Source: DATJGS01 sp035494735 (lineage in GTDB: Bacteria; Eisenbacteria; RBG-16-71-46). From it: a stretch of 64,000 nt of DNA. The DNA lies in the NCBI GenBank assembly GCA_035494735.1, contig DATJGS010000010.1, positions 124,001 through 188,000 of the forward strand. The letters run 5' to 3'. A model generated the notes under the pieces. The model was not told the DNA's origin, ran no database searches, and saw nothing but the letters and a program-made list of their open reading frames with translations. Below are positions 42,797 through 51,426 of this stretch, piece by piece. The translations under genes and the position numbers were made by a program. How positions within the stretch are numbered: the stretch's first letter is position 1; every line of letters starts with the position of its first letter.

Positions 42797-44671
42797 ATGC
42801 GCCGCCTGCCGCTCGCGCCTTTCTTCCGCACGTCCGCCACCGCGCGCCTCGTCGTGTGGTCCGCGCTGCTCGTCGGCGCCGCCGCGCCCGCGGCCGCGAC
42901 GCCGCTCGTCGCCGCGACGGTTCGGCCTTCGACCGCGCGCCCGGCGCGCGCCCGCGCCGACGCCGTGGCCGAGCCGCTCGTCGAGCCCATGCGCGAGTTG
43001 GGGGTTTTCGGCGGACGCTTCGTCGTCGCGTCGGGGAACGACGCGCGCACGTTCAACCCGATGGTCGCGCTCGAGACGAATTCGATCGACGTGACCGATC
43101 GGCTGTTCACCAGTCTCGCCGAGTTCGACAACGCGACGCTGGACTATCGCCCCTCGCTGGCCCGCGCCTGGGAGGTGTCGGCGGACGGCAGGAGCTGTGT
43201 GTGGCACCTGAGGCGCGGCGCGCGCTTCTCGGACGGGCGGCCGATCACGTCCGCCGACGTCGCGTTCAGTTTCGCAGTCGCAAGCGATACGACGCTCCAT
43301 TCGCCGCTGCGCGACGGCCTCGTGTTCGCGGGTCGCGCGATCGAGGTGTCGGCGCCGGACGCGTACACGGTGGTCACGCGTGTCGCCGCGCCGACGGCGC
43401 TGCTCGTCGCCGCGGTCGCGTCGGTGCGCGTGCTGCCGCGCCATGTCCTCGAGGCCGCGTGGCGCGGCGGCACGTTCGCGTCCGCGTACGGCGTCGGCAC
43501 CGCGCCCGACAGCCTGGTCACGAGCGGACCGTGGAAGCTGGAGTCGTTCGCGCCCGGAGAGAAGACCGTGCTCGCGCGCAATCCGCACTGGTTCGGCGTG
43601 GACGCGAAAGGGCGCCGCCTGCCCTATCTCGACCGGCTCGTGTTCCTCGTCGTGCGCGACCAGGCCGCGGCCGCGCTGAAATTCCAGGCCAACGACGGCG
43701 AGCTGGACGCCGTCGACAACGTCAAGGCCGAGGACTACGCGCTGTACGAACGCGAGCAGGCGCACGGCGACTTCACGCTCTACGACCTCGGGCCGTCGCT
43801 CAGCAGCTATTTCTTCTGGTTCAATCTGAACGCGCTGAAGCGCCCGCTCGGCGAGCGCGCCGCGGGAACGCCGGCCGCCGGGGCGGTCGACCATGCGTGG
43901 TTCGCGAATCGCGACTTCCGCCGCGCCGTGTCGAAGGCCATCGACCGCGACGCCATGATCCGCAGCGTGTACTTCGGCGCCGGCGTGAAGAGCTGGTCCG
44001 TGATCACGCCCGGCAACCGGCGCTTCGCGAGCGCGACGCCGTCGGCCTGGGACTACGACGTGGACGGCGCGCGCCGCCTGCTCGCGGAGCAGGGCTTCGC
44101 GGATCGCGACGGCGACGGCGTGCTCGAGGACGCGGCCGGCCACCCGCTGCGCTTCAACCTCATGACGAACGCGAACAGCAACGTGCGCGTCCAGCTCGCG
44201 AACTTCGTGCGCGACGACCTCGCCCACGTCGGCATCGCCTGCACCCTGACCCCGATCGACTTCAACAGCATGATCGGCCACCTCCAGAACGACTTCGATT
44301 ATCAGGCGGCGCTCGGCGGCCTCACCGGGCTGGTTCCGCCCGACCCCGCGGCCGGCGCGGGCTTCTACCGCTCGGACGGCGCGACGCACTTCTGGAACGC
44401 GGCCCAGCCCGCGCCGTCGACGCCCGCCGAAGCGCGACTCGACAGCCTGTTCGATGCCCTCGCGTCGTCGCGTTCCGCCGAGCGTCGCCGCGCACTGTCC
44501 GCCGCGATGGATCGCCTGATCGACGACGAGTGCTGGGTGATCTGGCTGCCGGTGCCGGTCGTAAAGCTGCCGGTGCGCAACCGCATCGGCAACGTGCAGC
44601 CCTCGAGCCTGCGTCATCGGCTGCTGTGGAACAGCGAAACGCTGTTCGTGAGGCCCAAGGCCGCGCGCTGA
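42797..44671 (+). CDS. ABC-type oligopeptide-binding protein (SBP family 5)
   Basis: 624 residues with an Arg-rich signal peptide (about 1-35, cleavage near AAA). The body has the family 5 pattern: AARTFNPMV near the start, ARAWEVSADGRSCVWHLRRGARFSDGRPITSADVAFSF (SBP_bac_5 signature, about 117-155), SGPWKLESFAPGEKTVLARNPHWFG and, near the end, DSLFDALAS and DECWVIWLP. Such proteins feed oligopeptides or other ligands to permeases. No permease gene adjoins it. It lies between two secreted subtilases, so uptake of their peptide products is a reasonable inference. Confidence 0.88.
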   Translation: MRRLPLAPFFRTSATARLVVWSALLVGAAAPAAATPLVAATVRPSTARPARARADAVAEPLVEPMRELGVFGGRFVVASGNDARTFNPMVALETNSIDVTDRLFTSLAEFDNATLDYRPSLARAWEVSADGRSCVWHLRRGARFSDGRPITSADVAFSFAVASDTTLHSPLRDGLVFAGRAIEVSAPDAYTVVTRVAAPTALLVAAVASVRVLPRHVLEAAWRGGTFASAYGVGTAPDSLVTSGPWKLESFAPGEKTVLARNPHWFGVDAKGRRLPYLDRLVFLVVRDQAAAALKFQANDGELDAVDNVKAEDYALYEREQAHGDFTLYDLGPSLSSYFFWFNLNALKRPLGERAAGTPAAGAVDHAWFANRDFRRAVSKAIDRDAMIRSVYFGAGVKSWSVITPGNRRFASATPSAWDYDVDGARRLLAEQGFADRDGDGVLEDAAGHPLRFNLMTNANSNVRVQLANFVRDDLAHVGIACTLTPIDFNSMIGHLQNDFDYQAALGGLTGLVPPDPAAGAGFYRSDGATHFWNAAQPAPSTPAEARLDSLFDALASSRSAERRRALSAAMDRLIDDECWVIWLPVPVVKLPVRNRIGNVQPSSLRHRLLWNSETLFVRPKAAR

Positions 44672-44771
44672 AGCCCGCGCCCGCGCGCGCGCCGCGCGCC
44701 CCCGCCGACGCCCGGAAAAGAGTTCCAACCCGCTGCCTCACTGCGCGCTGGCCGATCCGGCCCGCCGTCCG

Positions 44772-44789
44772 CTCAAGCGCTTCTCAAGC
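44772..44789 (+). promoter_or_regulatory. Heptamer pair upstream of subtilase 2 (SARP-type operator)
   Basis: CTCAAGC at 44772-44778 and 44783-44789, again with a 4-base spacer and 11-base period, 107 bases before the GTG at 44897. The following bases (CCGCGCCGCGAGCCTCGTG) are also similar to the sequence after the first pair, as if both came from one promoter type. Confidence 0.7.
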
Positions 44790-44896
44790 CCGCGCCGCGA
44801 GCCTCGTGTGCGTTCGGCGCGGCGGGGTGAGGGGGCCGCGTCGAACGCCGTTCTCCCCCCTCTTGGGATCCAGGCTCCAACGCGGAGGGTCGCACC

Positions 44897-47800
44897 GTGC
44901 GCAGATCCTGCCGGGCTTTCGCCGTGCTGCTGGTGGCCGGCATCGTCGCGTCGCGAAGCGCGAACGCGGCGAACTGGCTGTGGGACCAGAACGCAAACCG
45001 TATCGACGATCGCATCGAGGCGGTCGAGACGCAGGGACTGACGGCGGCGCATCGCAACGGCGATCTCGCGCAGCCACCCCTGCTGTTCGTGTTCGGCAGC
45101 GCGCCGTCGCTCGAATACGGCGTGTACGTCGCCTACGACCATCATCCGACGGACGGCGACGTCGCCGCGCTGTCCGCCGGCGGCGCTCGGCTGTTGTGGC
45201 GCCCGCGCTACATCGACTACCTGCGCGCGCGCGCCACGTTCGCCGAGATCCAGGCGCTGGCCGCGACGCCGGGCGTGCGCCGCGTCGAGGCGTGGCAAGT
45301 CATGGTCGCGTTCAACGACAACGCGACGCGCACGCTGCGCGCGCGCGACGCGGCGGGCGGCGTCGGCGCCGGGATGTTCCCGTCCGCGTGGCGCGACCTC
45401 GGGATCACCGGTCGCGGCGTGGTCGTCGGCATCATCGACACCGGCGTGAACGACGCGGCCGCGAACGCGTATCCCGGGCACGAGTCGCTGATCGGCAAGT
45501 TCGTCGGCGGGGGTGACTTCTCGAACCCCGTGGCCGAACTCAATACGCCGCCCGATTCCAGCGCGAACCCCATGAACTCCGTCGACCCGCTCGGCGACTA
45601 CCACGCCACGCACGTCGCCGGCACGGCCATCGGCAGCGGCGGACCGCAGGGCGTGCTCGCGCCGGGCACGCCGTTCGGCGCGTACGCCGGCATGGCGCCG
45701 GACGCGCGGCTCGTCGACTGCAAGGCGCTGTCCGACGCCGGCGAAGGCGGCGGCGCGTCCGAAGCGCTGGAATGGTGCATCGCCCATCGCAACACGGTGT
45801 GGGGCACGGACGAGACCGGCGCCGTGTATCGCGGCGTCCAGGTCGTGAACATGAGCCTCGGCGGCATGTCGGCCTCGGACGGCACCGATGCCGACGCGGT
45901 CGAGGTCAACGCGGCTGTCCGCGCCGGCATCGTCGTGTGCGTCGCGACCGGCAACGACGGCAACACCGCGTACATGCCGAGCCCGGCCGCGGCCGACCTC
46001 GACGTTTCGGTGGGCGCGCTGCAGGACGGCAACACGCTGCCCCACGCCGACGACATCGTCGCCGACTACTCGAACGAGGGCCCGCGCACGAGCGACGGCG
46101 ACGACGACCATCTCGACGAGATGAAGCCCACGGTGTGCGGCTCGGGTTCGGACATCGTGTCGGCGCTCGGCGATCCGACGACGGACGGGCGCCGCTATCA
46201 CAACATCAACGGCACGAGCATGGCCACGCCGACCGTGGCCGGACTGTGCGCGCTGATCCTGCAGGCCAACCCGTCGCTGACGCCGCTCGAGGTGCGCAAC
46301 ATCCTCGAGCACACGTCCGAGCACCGGCGCGATCACGGCAAGCAGCCCGAGTCCGCCGCGGATCCGTTCGGCATCGATCCCAACTACCACCCGTCATGGG
46401 GCTGGGGCGAGCCCGACGCCGTGGCCGCCGTCGAGGAAGCGCTGAACCCGGCGACGACGCAGGTCGTCGCCGAGGGCGCGACGCCCGCGCTGCTCGGCGG
46501 ACAGCTCGAGATCGCGGTACGTTGGGTCACGCAACGCGAAGTCGGCGTGACGCGCTTCGACGTGTATCGCGCACCGGATCTGGGCGGAACGCCGGGCACG
46601 TTCGCGCTCGTCAGCCCCGATGTGGCGCCGCACGGCTCGGTGCAGATCGAGCGCACGCTGAACCGCACGCCGTACGTGTGGACCGACGGCGACGCTTCGC
46701 TCGTGCCCGGGCAGCCCTACTGGTACGAAGTGCGCTGGACCGACGGCGTGTCGCGGCAGCACGTCGAGCCGGCCTTCCGCGTGACCACCGACACGCCGCC
46801 CGTGCGCGCGCGCGTCCGCTGGGCGATCACCCACAACGCGCTCGACAACGACATCTTCGCGCGCTTTGGCAGCGGCACGGACCCCAACGCCGCCGCGTTC
46901 CTGCGTCCGTGCGGCGGGACGCCGGCCGCGGATTCCTCGACGGTCGTGGTGCCGGTGGGCTTCGGCAGCATGACGCGCTGGTTCTTCCATGCCGACCTGA
47001 CCGACGCCGACATGGCCGGCGGCTTCCTGCCGCCGTCCGCCGCGAACCCGTGGTTCCTGTCGGCGCTGGAGAAGGGCTTCGTCAACACCGAGGGCTTCGT
47101 CGACAGCTTCTCCGTGACCGTGTTCGACGGCCCGCTCGCGACCGTGTACCGCGCGCCGAATCCGAGCACTCCCACGGCCGAGGGACAAACCACCACGTTC
47201 TGGATTCCCATGGACCCGGCCACGGCGCTGAACCACTCGCCGGTGCTGGATCCGATCGGCCCGCAGAGCGGGTACGAGGGCCTGAACCTGCACTTCACCG
47301 TGCACGCGACCGACCCCGACGGCCAGGCGCTGACGTATTCGGCCGCGCCGCTGCCGCTCGGCGCGACGTTCACCGCATCGACGCGCACGTTCGCCTGGCA
47401 GCCGGCGTTCGGTCAGGCCGGCACGTACCACGTGACGTTCCACGCCGCGGATTCGCAGCTCGCCGAGGACAGCGAGGACGTCACGCTCACGATCGCCGCG
47501 CGCACGCCGGGCAGCAACACCGCCCCGGTGCTCGATCCGCTCGCCGATCACACCACGCACGTGAACTCGACGATGCGCTTCGCGCTGAGCGCGCGCGATC
47601 GGGAAGGCGACGCGCTCACGTTCTCGGGCGGCGGCCTGCCGCCGGGGGCGGCGCTGGACGCGGCGAGCGGCGCTCTGGCGTGGACCCCGGGCACGGCGGA
47701 CGCGGGCAGCTACGCGGTGACGTTCCGCGTCGCGGACACGGGCGGGCTCGCGGATTCGGCGACGATCGTGCTGTCGGCGGCGCCGGGGGTCGCGCCGATC

Positions 47801-48454
47801 GCGGCCTCGTGCGCGCCCGAGACGACGGCGTACGCCGGGCATGCCGGCCTCAACGCCCAGGGCGTGCAGGACGTTCACGCGCTGCAGCCGTTCGTCGTCG
47901 GCCCCGGCGTCAGCGAGATCCGCGGCGCGCTGTCGTGGACCGGCGCGCCGGCCGTCGACCTCGACCTCTACCTGCTCGATCCCCAGGGCAACGAGATCGC
48001 GAGCGGCGCCACGGCCACGAACGACCCCGAGCGCGCGACGTACGCGACGCCGTCTCCCGGCACGTACCAGTGGAAGGTCGTGACGTACCAGAACGCGGAC
48101 ACGACGCTGGTGTGGAACATCGCGAGCGTGCAGTGCATGGCGCCGTCACTGGCCGTGCCGCCCGCGATCGCGCGAACGGACTTCGCGCTCGGCCAGAACG
48201 AGCCCAACCCGTTCCAGCGGAGTTCGCTGATCCGCTTCACGCTGCCCACGTCGGGGCCGGTCACCCTGAGGATCTACGACGTGACCGGCCGGCGCGTCCG
48301 CAGTCTCGTCGACGGATGGCTGATGGCGGGCTCGCATCAGCGCGTCTGGGAGGGCATCGGCGACGATGGAACGCGGGCGCGGGCGGGCGTCTACTTCTAT
48401 CGCCTGAGCACGCCGCGGGGCGCGCTGTCGCGTCGCATGATCCTGCTGCGCTGA
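44897..48454 (+). CDS. Subtilase (S8) with Ig-like repeats and FlgD-like C-terminal domain, number 2
   Basis: 1,185 residues from a GTG at 44897 with GGAGGG upstream. A signal peptide (1-24) is followed by the motif WLWDQNANRIDDRIEAVE (27-44), matching subtilase 1. The triad is Asp181 (IIDTGVN), His236 (HATHVAG, Ala replacing the usual Gly) and Ser441 (GTSMATP). Two cadherin/He-PIG-type Ig domains (around 770-960), a pre-peptidase-like beta domain and a FlgD-like tail (LRIYDVTGRRVRSLVDG, then GVYFYRL) end the protein. It is a paralogue of subtilase 1 in a shared regulatory setting. Confidence 0.93.
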   Translation: MRRSCRAFAVLLVAGIVASRSANAANWLWDQNANRIDDRIEAVETQGLTAAHRNGDLAQPPLLFVFGSAPSLEYGVYVAYDHHPTDGDVAALSAGGARLLWRPRYIDYLRARATFAEIQALAATPGVRRVEAWQVMVAFNDNATRTLRARDAAGGVGAGMFPSAWRDLGITGRGVVVGIIDTGVNDAAANAYPGHESLIGKFVGGGDFSNPVAELNTPPDSSANPMNSVDPLGDYHATHVAGTAIGSGGPQGVLAPGTPFGAYAGMAPDARLVDCKALSDAGEGGGASEALEWCIAHRNTVWGTDETGAVYRGVQVVNMSLGGMSASDGTDADAVEVNAAVRAGIVVCVATGNDGNTAYMPSPAAADLDVSVGALQDGNTLPHADDIVADYSNEGPRTSDGDDDHLDEMKPTVCGSGSDIVSALGDPTTDGRRYHNINGTSMATPTVAGLCALILQANPSLTPLEVRNILEHTSEHRRDHGKQPESAADPFGIDPNYHPSWGWGEPDAVAAVEEALNPATTQVVAEGATPALLGGQLEIAVRWVTQREVGVTRFDVYRAPDLGGTPGTFALVSPDVAPHGSVQIERTLNRTPYVWTDGDASLVPGQPYWYEVRWTDGVSRQHVEPAFRVTTDTPPVRARVRWAITHNALDNDIFARFGSGTDPNAAAFLRPCGGTPAADSSTVVVPVGFGSMTRWFFHADLTDADMAGGFLPPSAANPWFLSALEKGFVNTEGFVDSFSVTVFDGPLATVYRAPNPSTPTAEGQTTTFWIPMDPATALNHSPVLDPIGPQSGYEGLNLHFTVHATDPDGQALTYSAAPLPLGATFTASTRTFAWQPAFGQAGTYHVTFHAADSQLAEDSEDVTLTIAARTPGSNTAPVLDPLADHTTHVNSTMRFALSARDREGDALTFSGGGLPPGAALDAASGALAWTPGTADAGSYAVTFRVADTGGLADSATIVLSAAPGVAPIAASCAPETTAYAGHAGLNAQGVQDVHALQPFVVGPGVSEIRGALSWTGAPAVDLDLYLLDPQGNEIASGATATNDPERATYATPSPGTYQWKVVTYQNADTTLVWNIASVQCMAPSLAVPPAIARTDFALGQNEPNPFQRSSLIRFTLPTSGPVTLRIYDVTGRRVRSLVDGWLMAGSHQRVWEGIGDDGTRARAGVYFYRLSTPRGALSRRMILLR

Positions 48455-48476
48455 GCGAACCCGGGAACGCCGTCGA

Positions 48477-48509
48477 CCGGAGCCGCTCCCGATTCGGGGG
48501 CGGCTCCGG
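48477..48509. terminator. Bidirectional hairpin terminator
   Basis: A 14-bp stem (CCGGAGCCGCTCCC paired with GGGGGCGGCTCCGG, one G-T pair) with a 5-base loop lies between the convergent subtilase 2 and aminotransferase genes, and would end both transcripts. Confidence 0.7.
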
Positions 48510-48522
48510 CGCTTCGCGAACG

Positions 48523-49704
48523 TCACACCCGTGCCGCGATCGCGTCTCCCAGGCGTTCGACGTCGGCCATCTCGTTGTAGACCTGCGCGGAGAGCCGCAC
48601 CCACATCCGACCGCGCGCGGCGTGGAGCTGGATCTCGATGCGGTCTTCGCGGAGCAGGCGATCGCGCAGGTCGCGCGCCGCGTCGACGTCCGAGCCGGCT
48701 CGCGCCGGCAGCGGCAGCGTCGCCATGCACCCGATCATCGACTCCGGCGTGCGCCATTCCACGTCCCAGCGTCGCGCCAGCCAGCGCGCGCCCTCGCAGA
48801 CCAGCGCATGGTTGTAGGCGCGCACGTCGTCGATGCCGACCTCCTCGAGCAGGTCGAACGCCGCCGGAGCCGCGAGGTGCGCCGTCGCGTCGCGCGTGCC
48901 CAGCAGGTCGAACTCCGGGCTCATGCCCTGATCCAGACCCCACGAGATCACCGGCGGATGGAGTCCGCGCTCGCGGCCCGGGGCGGCCCACAGGATGGCC
49001 GAGCTGCGCGGCGACCACGCCCACTTGTGGAGGTTGCCCGTGTACCAGTCGACGCCGAGCGCGGGCAGGTCGAGCGGCAGCGCGCCCGGCGCGTGCGCGC
49101 CGTCGGCGAGGACGGGCACCCCGCGCCCGCGGCACAGAGCCGCCATCTCGGCGAGCGGCAGGACGAGCGCGGTCTCCGACGTGATGTGATCGAGCACGGC
49201 GATGCGCGTGCGCGGCGTCAGCGCGCCCTCCAGCGCGGCGAGCACGTCGCCCGGATCGCGCACCGGGAACGGCAGCTCGACCACCTTGAGGTCGGCGCCG
49301 CTCGTGCGCGCGACGTACGCCGCGGTGCGCGCGACGCCGCCGTACGTGAGGTCGGTGACCAGGATCTCGTCGCCGGGGCCGAACGTCAGCGAGCGCAGCA
49401 CGGCGTTCGCTCCGGACGTCGCGTTGTCGACGAACGCGAGCGACTCGGGCGGAACCGACAGCCGCCGCGCCACCGCGGCCGCGGCCAGGCGCAGGCGCGG
49501 CGCCGGCAGTGCGTGCGGGCCGACGCCGATCGCGGTGAGTTCGCGCAGCAGGAAACGCGACGGCTGGCGCTCCATCTCGTCGCGCAGGGCCTGCTGCACG
49601 GCGAGCACGCGCCGTGGCGTGACGCCGACGGTGCCGTGATTGAGATAGAGAATGTCCGGATCGAGGGGCCAGTGCGCGAGCGCGGCGCGCCCGAACGGTT
49701 TCAT
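48523..49704 (-). CDS. PLP-dependent class V aminotransferase (isopenicillin-N epimerase-like)
   Basis: 393 residues. The family 5 features are present: LYLNHGTVGVTPRRV (19-33), DNATSGANAVL (about 92-102) binding the cofactor phosphate, an Asp in LADGAHAPGALP, and the PLP lysine in NLHKWAWSP (about 230). It resembles CefD/isopenicillin-N epimerase and selenocysteine-lyase relatives, but no beta-lactam cluster is present, so it is probably a racemase or desulfurase-type enzyme with unknown substrate. It is convergent with subtilase 2. Confidence 0.85.
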   Translation of the reverse strand: MKPFGRAALAHWPLDPDILYLNHGTVGVTPRRVLAVQQALRDEMERQPSRFLLRELTAIGVGPHALPAPRLRLAAAAVARRLSVPPESLAFVDNATSGANAVLRSLTFGPGDEILVTDLTYGGVARTAAYVARTSGADLKVVELPFPVRDPGDVLAALEGALTPRTRIAVLDHITSETALVLPLAEMAALCRGRGVPVLADGAHAPGALPLDLPALGVDWYTGNLHKWAWSPRSSAILWAAPGRERGLHPPVISWGLDQGMSPEFDLLGTRDATAHLAAPAAFDLLEEVGIDDVRAYNHALVCEGARWLARRWDVEWRTPESMIGCMATLPLPARAGSDVDAARDLRDRLLREDRIEIQLHAARGRMWVRLSAQVYNEMADVERLGDAIAARV

Positions 49705-49744
49705 CGCGCTCCCGAAACGGCGGCGCTTCCGCGTGAGGCGTCGC

Positions 49745-49954
49745 TCACGGCAGCGAATCCGCGCGCGCGGCGTCGGCCGCGGCGCGATCCGAGGCCTGCA
49801 GCGCCCGGCCGACGACGGACGCGCCGGGAATCGGCTCCTTCGCGAGAATGCTGTCGCGCTGGCGTTCGGTCAGTTGCTTCGAATGGTCGGGCTCGGACTT
49901 GGCGCACGACGCGGCGAGGACAGCGAGGATCAGCAAGGGGAACAGGCGGCGCAT
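49745..49954 (-). CDS. Small lipoprotein
   Basis: 69 residues. The signal peptide ends in the lipobox LAASC (Cys17), followed by an acidic helical tail (LTERQRDSILAKEP) of about 50 residues. It would be membrane-anchored in the periplasm. It lies 89 bases downstream of the Spy-like gene in the same direction, and the two may be co-transcribed. The function is unknown. Confidence 0.7.
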   Translation of the reverse strand: MRRLFPLLILAVLAASCAKSEPDHSKQLTERQRDSILAKEPIPGASVVGRALQASDRAAADAARADSLP

Positions 49955-50043
49955 GTCGTCTCCTTCCGTGGAGTCTCCGGGAGAGCGTCGGCCGTGGAGC
50001 CCGTCCGGTGCGGACGGGCCCCACGCCGGCCGACGCGTCGACG

Positions 50044-50514
50044 CTACATCAGCAGCGCGCCGGTGCGAAGCAGATAGGCGAACTTCTGGCGCTGCTCGGC
50101 GTCGAGCAACGCGTGGATGCGACCCAACGCCCGCGCGACGGCCTGGTGCACGGCATCCGCGCTCTGCGTGCGGCGACTCGCCGCTTCGCGCGTCGCGGCT
50201 TCGTCGAACGTTTCGCCGGCCATGGCGTCGGCGAACGCGGCCAGACTGCGCCGCTCGTCGACCGCGGCCTGCGCGCGCTCGGTCTTGAGGTCATTGAGGA
50301 TCGTGGCGAGCGCTTCGACCTGCGGCTCCGCGAGTCCCAGCCGGTAGGCCAGGAAACGCAGCGGCCGTCGCACTCCGAATCCTCCGCCGCCGAATCCTTC
50401 CGCGGCGTGCGGAGCCACCGACTCCACCTCCACCACGCGGCTCTGCTCTCCCGTGCTGCAACCACCGTGACGGCCGCGGAAGCCGCGACCCATCCACACC
50501 ATTCCTGACTGCAT
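50044..50514 (-). CDS. Spy/CpxP-like periplasmic protein
   Basis: 156 residues. After a short, Gly-rich exposed N-terminus (1-48) with little signal-peptide character, the body is a long helical hairpin with the heavy-metal-resistance/Spy pattern: LGLAEPQVEALATILNDLKTERAQ (about 59-82), then repeated basic/acidic helices and LDAEQRQKF near the C-terminus. Such proteins act as periplasmic chaperones or metal sensors. Because the N-terminus here is not clearly a signal peptide, export is uncertain. It is divergent from the tetR operon. Confidence 0.7.
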   Translation of the reverse strand: MQSGMVWMGRGFRGRHGGCSTGEQSRVVEVESVAPHAAEGFGGGGFGVRRPLRFLAYRLGLAEPQVEALATILNDLKTERAQAAVDERRSLAAFADAMAGETFDEAATREAASRRTQSADAVHQAVARALGRIHALLDAEQRQKFAYLLRTGALLM

Positions 50515-50750
50515 GACGTTCTCCTCTCGCCGGAGCGATGCGCGTCCGGCGGGTTCCAGGCGTGGGCCCGATGCCTCACGCCGCCGACGACGCTAGCATC
50601 GACGTCAACGCCCCGGCCGCCGCCACGTCCACGGGTTGTCAGGACCGCGTCGCGCGCGGCTCGCCTCGTGCGGGCGGGCCGCGCCCGTGCCCCCGGCGCC
50701 CCGCGTTCGTCGCACGGCCGCGCACGGCCCTTGCGTCGTTTCCTCGCTTC

Positions 50751-50766
50751 GTGAATCCTGATTCAC
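50751..50766. promoter_or_regulatory. TetR-type operator palindrome
   Basis: A perfect inverted repeat GTGAATC-CT-GATTCAC lies just before the tetR ATG at 50770. Its position over the ribosome/promoter region and its symmetry fit an autoregulatory site for the TetR protein that heads the efflux operon. Confidence 0.7.
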
Positions 50767-50769
50767 CAG

Positions 50770-51426
50770 ATGACGACCGCTTCAGTTCCATCCCTCGCGA
50801 CGCGCGGCGCACGCGCCTCGCTGCGCTCCCAGTTCCGCGACACGGCCCGGCTGGCGATTCTCGACGCCGCCGAGGCCACGTTCTCCGAGCACGGCCTGCA
50901 TGGCGGTCGCATGGAGGGCATCGCGCGCCGCGCGGGCGTCGCCGTCGGCACGCTGTACAACCACTTCGCGGATCGTGACGCGCTGATTCGCGCGCTCATC
51001 GAAGAGCGCCGGCGCGAGATGATCGAACGCGTGGACGCCGCGCTGCGCGCGGCTCCGGCCGATTTCGAACGGCGTCTCGACGCGTTCGTGCGCGCCGTGT
51101 TCGAGCACTTCGAGCGGCACCGCCGCTTCCTGGCCATCGTCGTCCATGGCGAGCCCGACGGCTCGCCGCCGACCCTGCCGCGCGGCCTCGCCCCGCCCAC
51201 GCCGACGCTGACCGAACTCGCGCGTCGCGCCGAAAAGCTCATGGTCCAGGGCATCCGCGAGCGGCGCCTGGCGACGGAACGCCCGCAACTCCTGGCCGAC
51301 TTGCTCGTCGGAATGATACGCGCCGCGCTGGCGCGCGAGATGCTCGGCCCCACGGGCCGCCGCGCGTCCGGCGAACTGCCGAAACGCGTGCAACGGTTCT
51401 TCCTTCAAGGAGCGCGACGCGCATGA
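50770..51426 (+). CDS. TetR-family repressor of the efflux operon
   Basis: 218 residues. The HTH region at about 24-70 follows the TetR pattern: AILDAAEATFSEHGLHGGRMEGIARRAGVAVGTLYNHFADRDALI. The C-terminal two thirds are helical and would bind a ligand. Its stop overlaps the next ATG (ATGA), so it is co-translated with the AcrA-like gene. It probably represses its own operon through the upstream palindrome and is released by a substrate of the pump. Confidence 0.93.
   Translation: MTTASVPSLATRGARASLRSQFRDTARLAILDAAEATFSEHGLHGGRMEGIARRAGVAVGTLYNHFADRDALIRALIEERRREMIERVDAALRAAPADFERRLDAFVRAVFEHFERHRRFLAIVVHGEPDGSPPTLPRGLAPPTPTLTELARRAEKLMVQGIRERRLATERPQLLADLLVGMIRAALAREMLGPTGRRASGELPKRVQRFFLQGARRA

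Noticed and set aside
45772..50508. Very long open frame on the plus strand (1,578 codons)
   Set aside because: It overlaps subtilase 2 in another frame and three genes on the opposite strand; its composition is Arg/Ala/Pro-rich, as expected for shadow frames in very GC-rich DNA.
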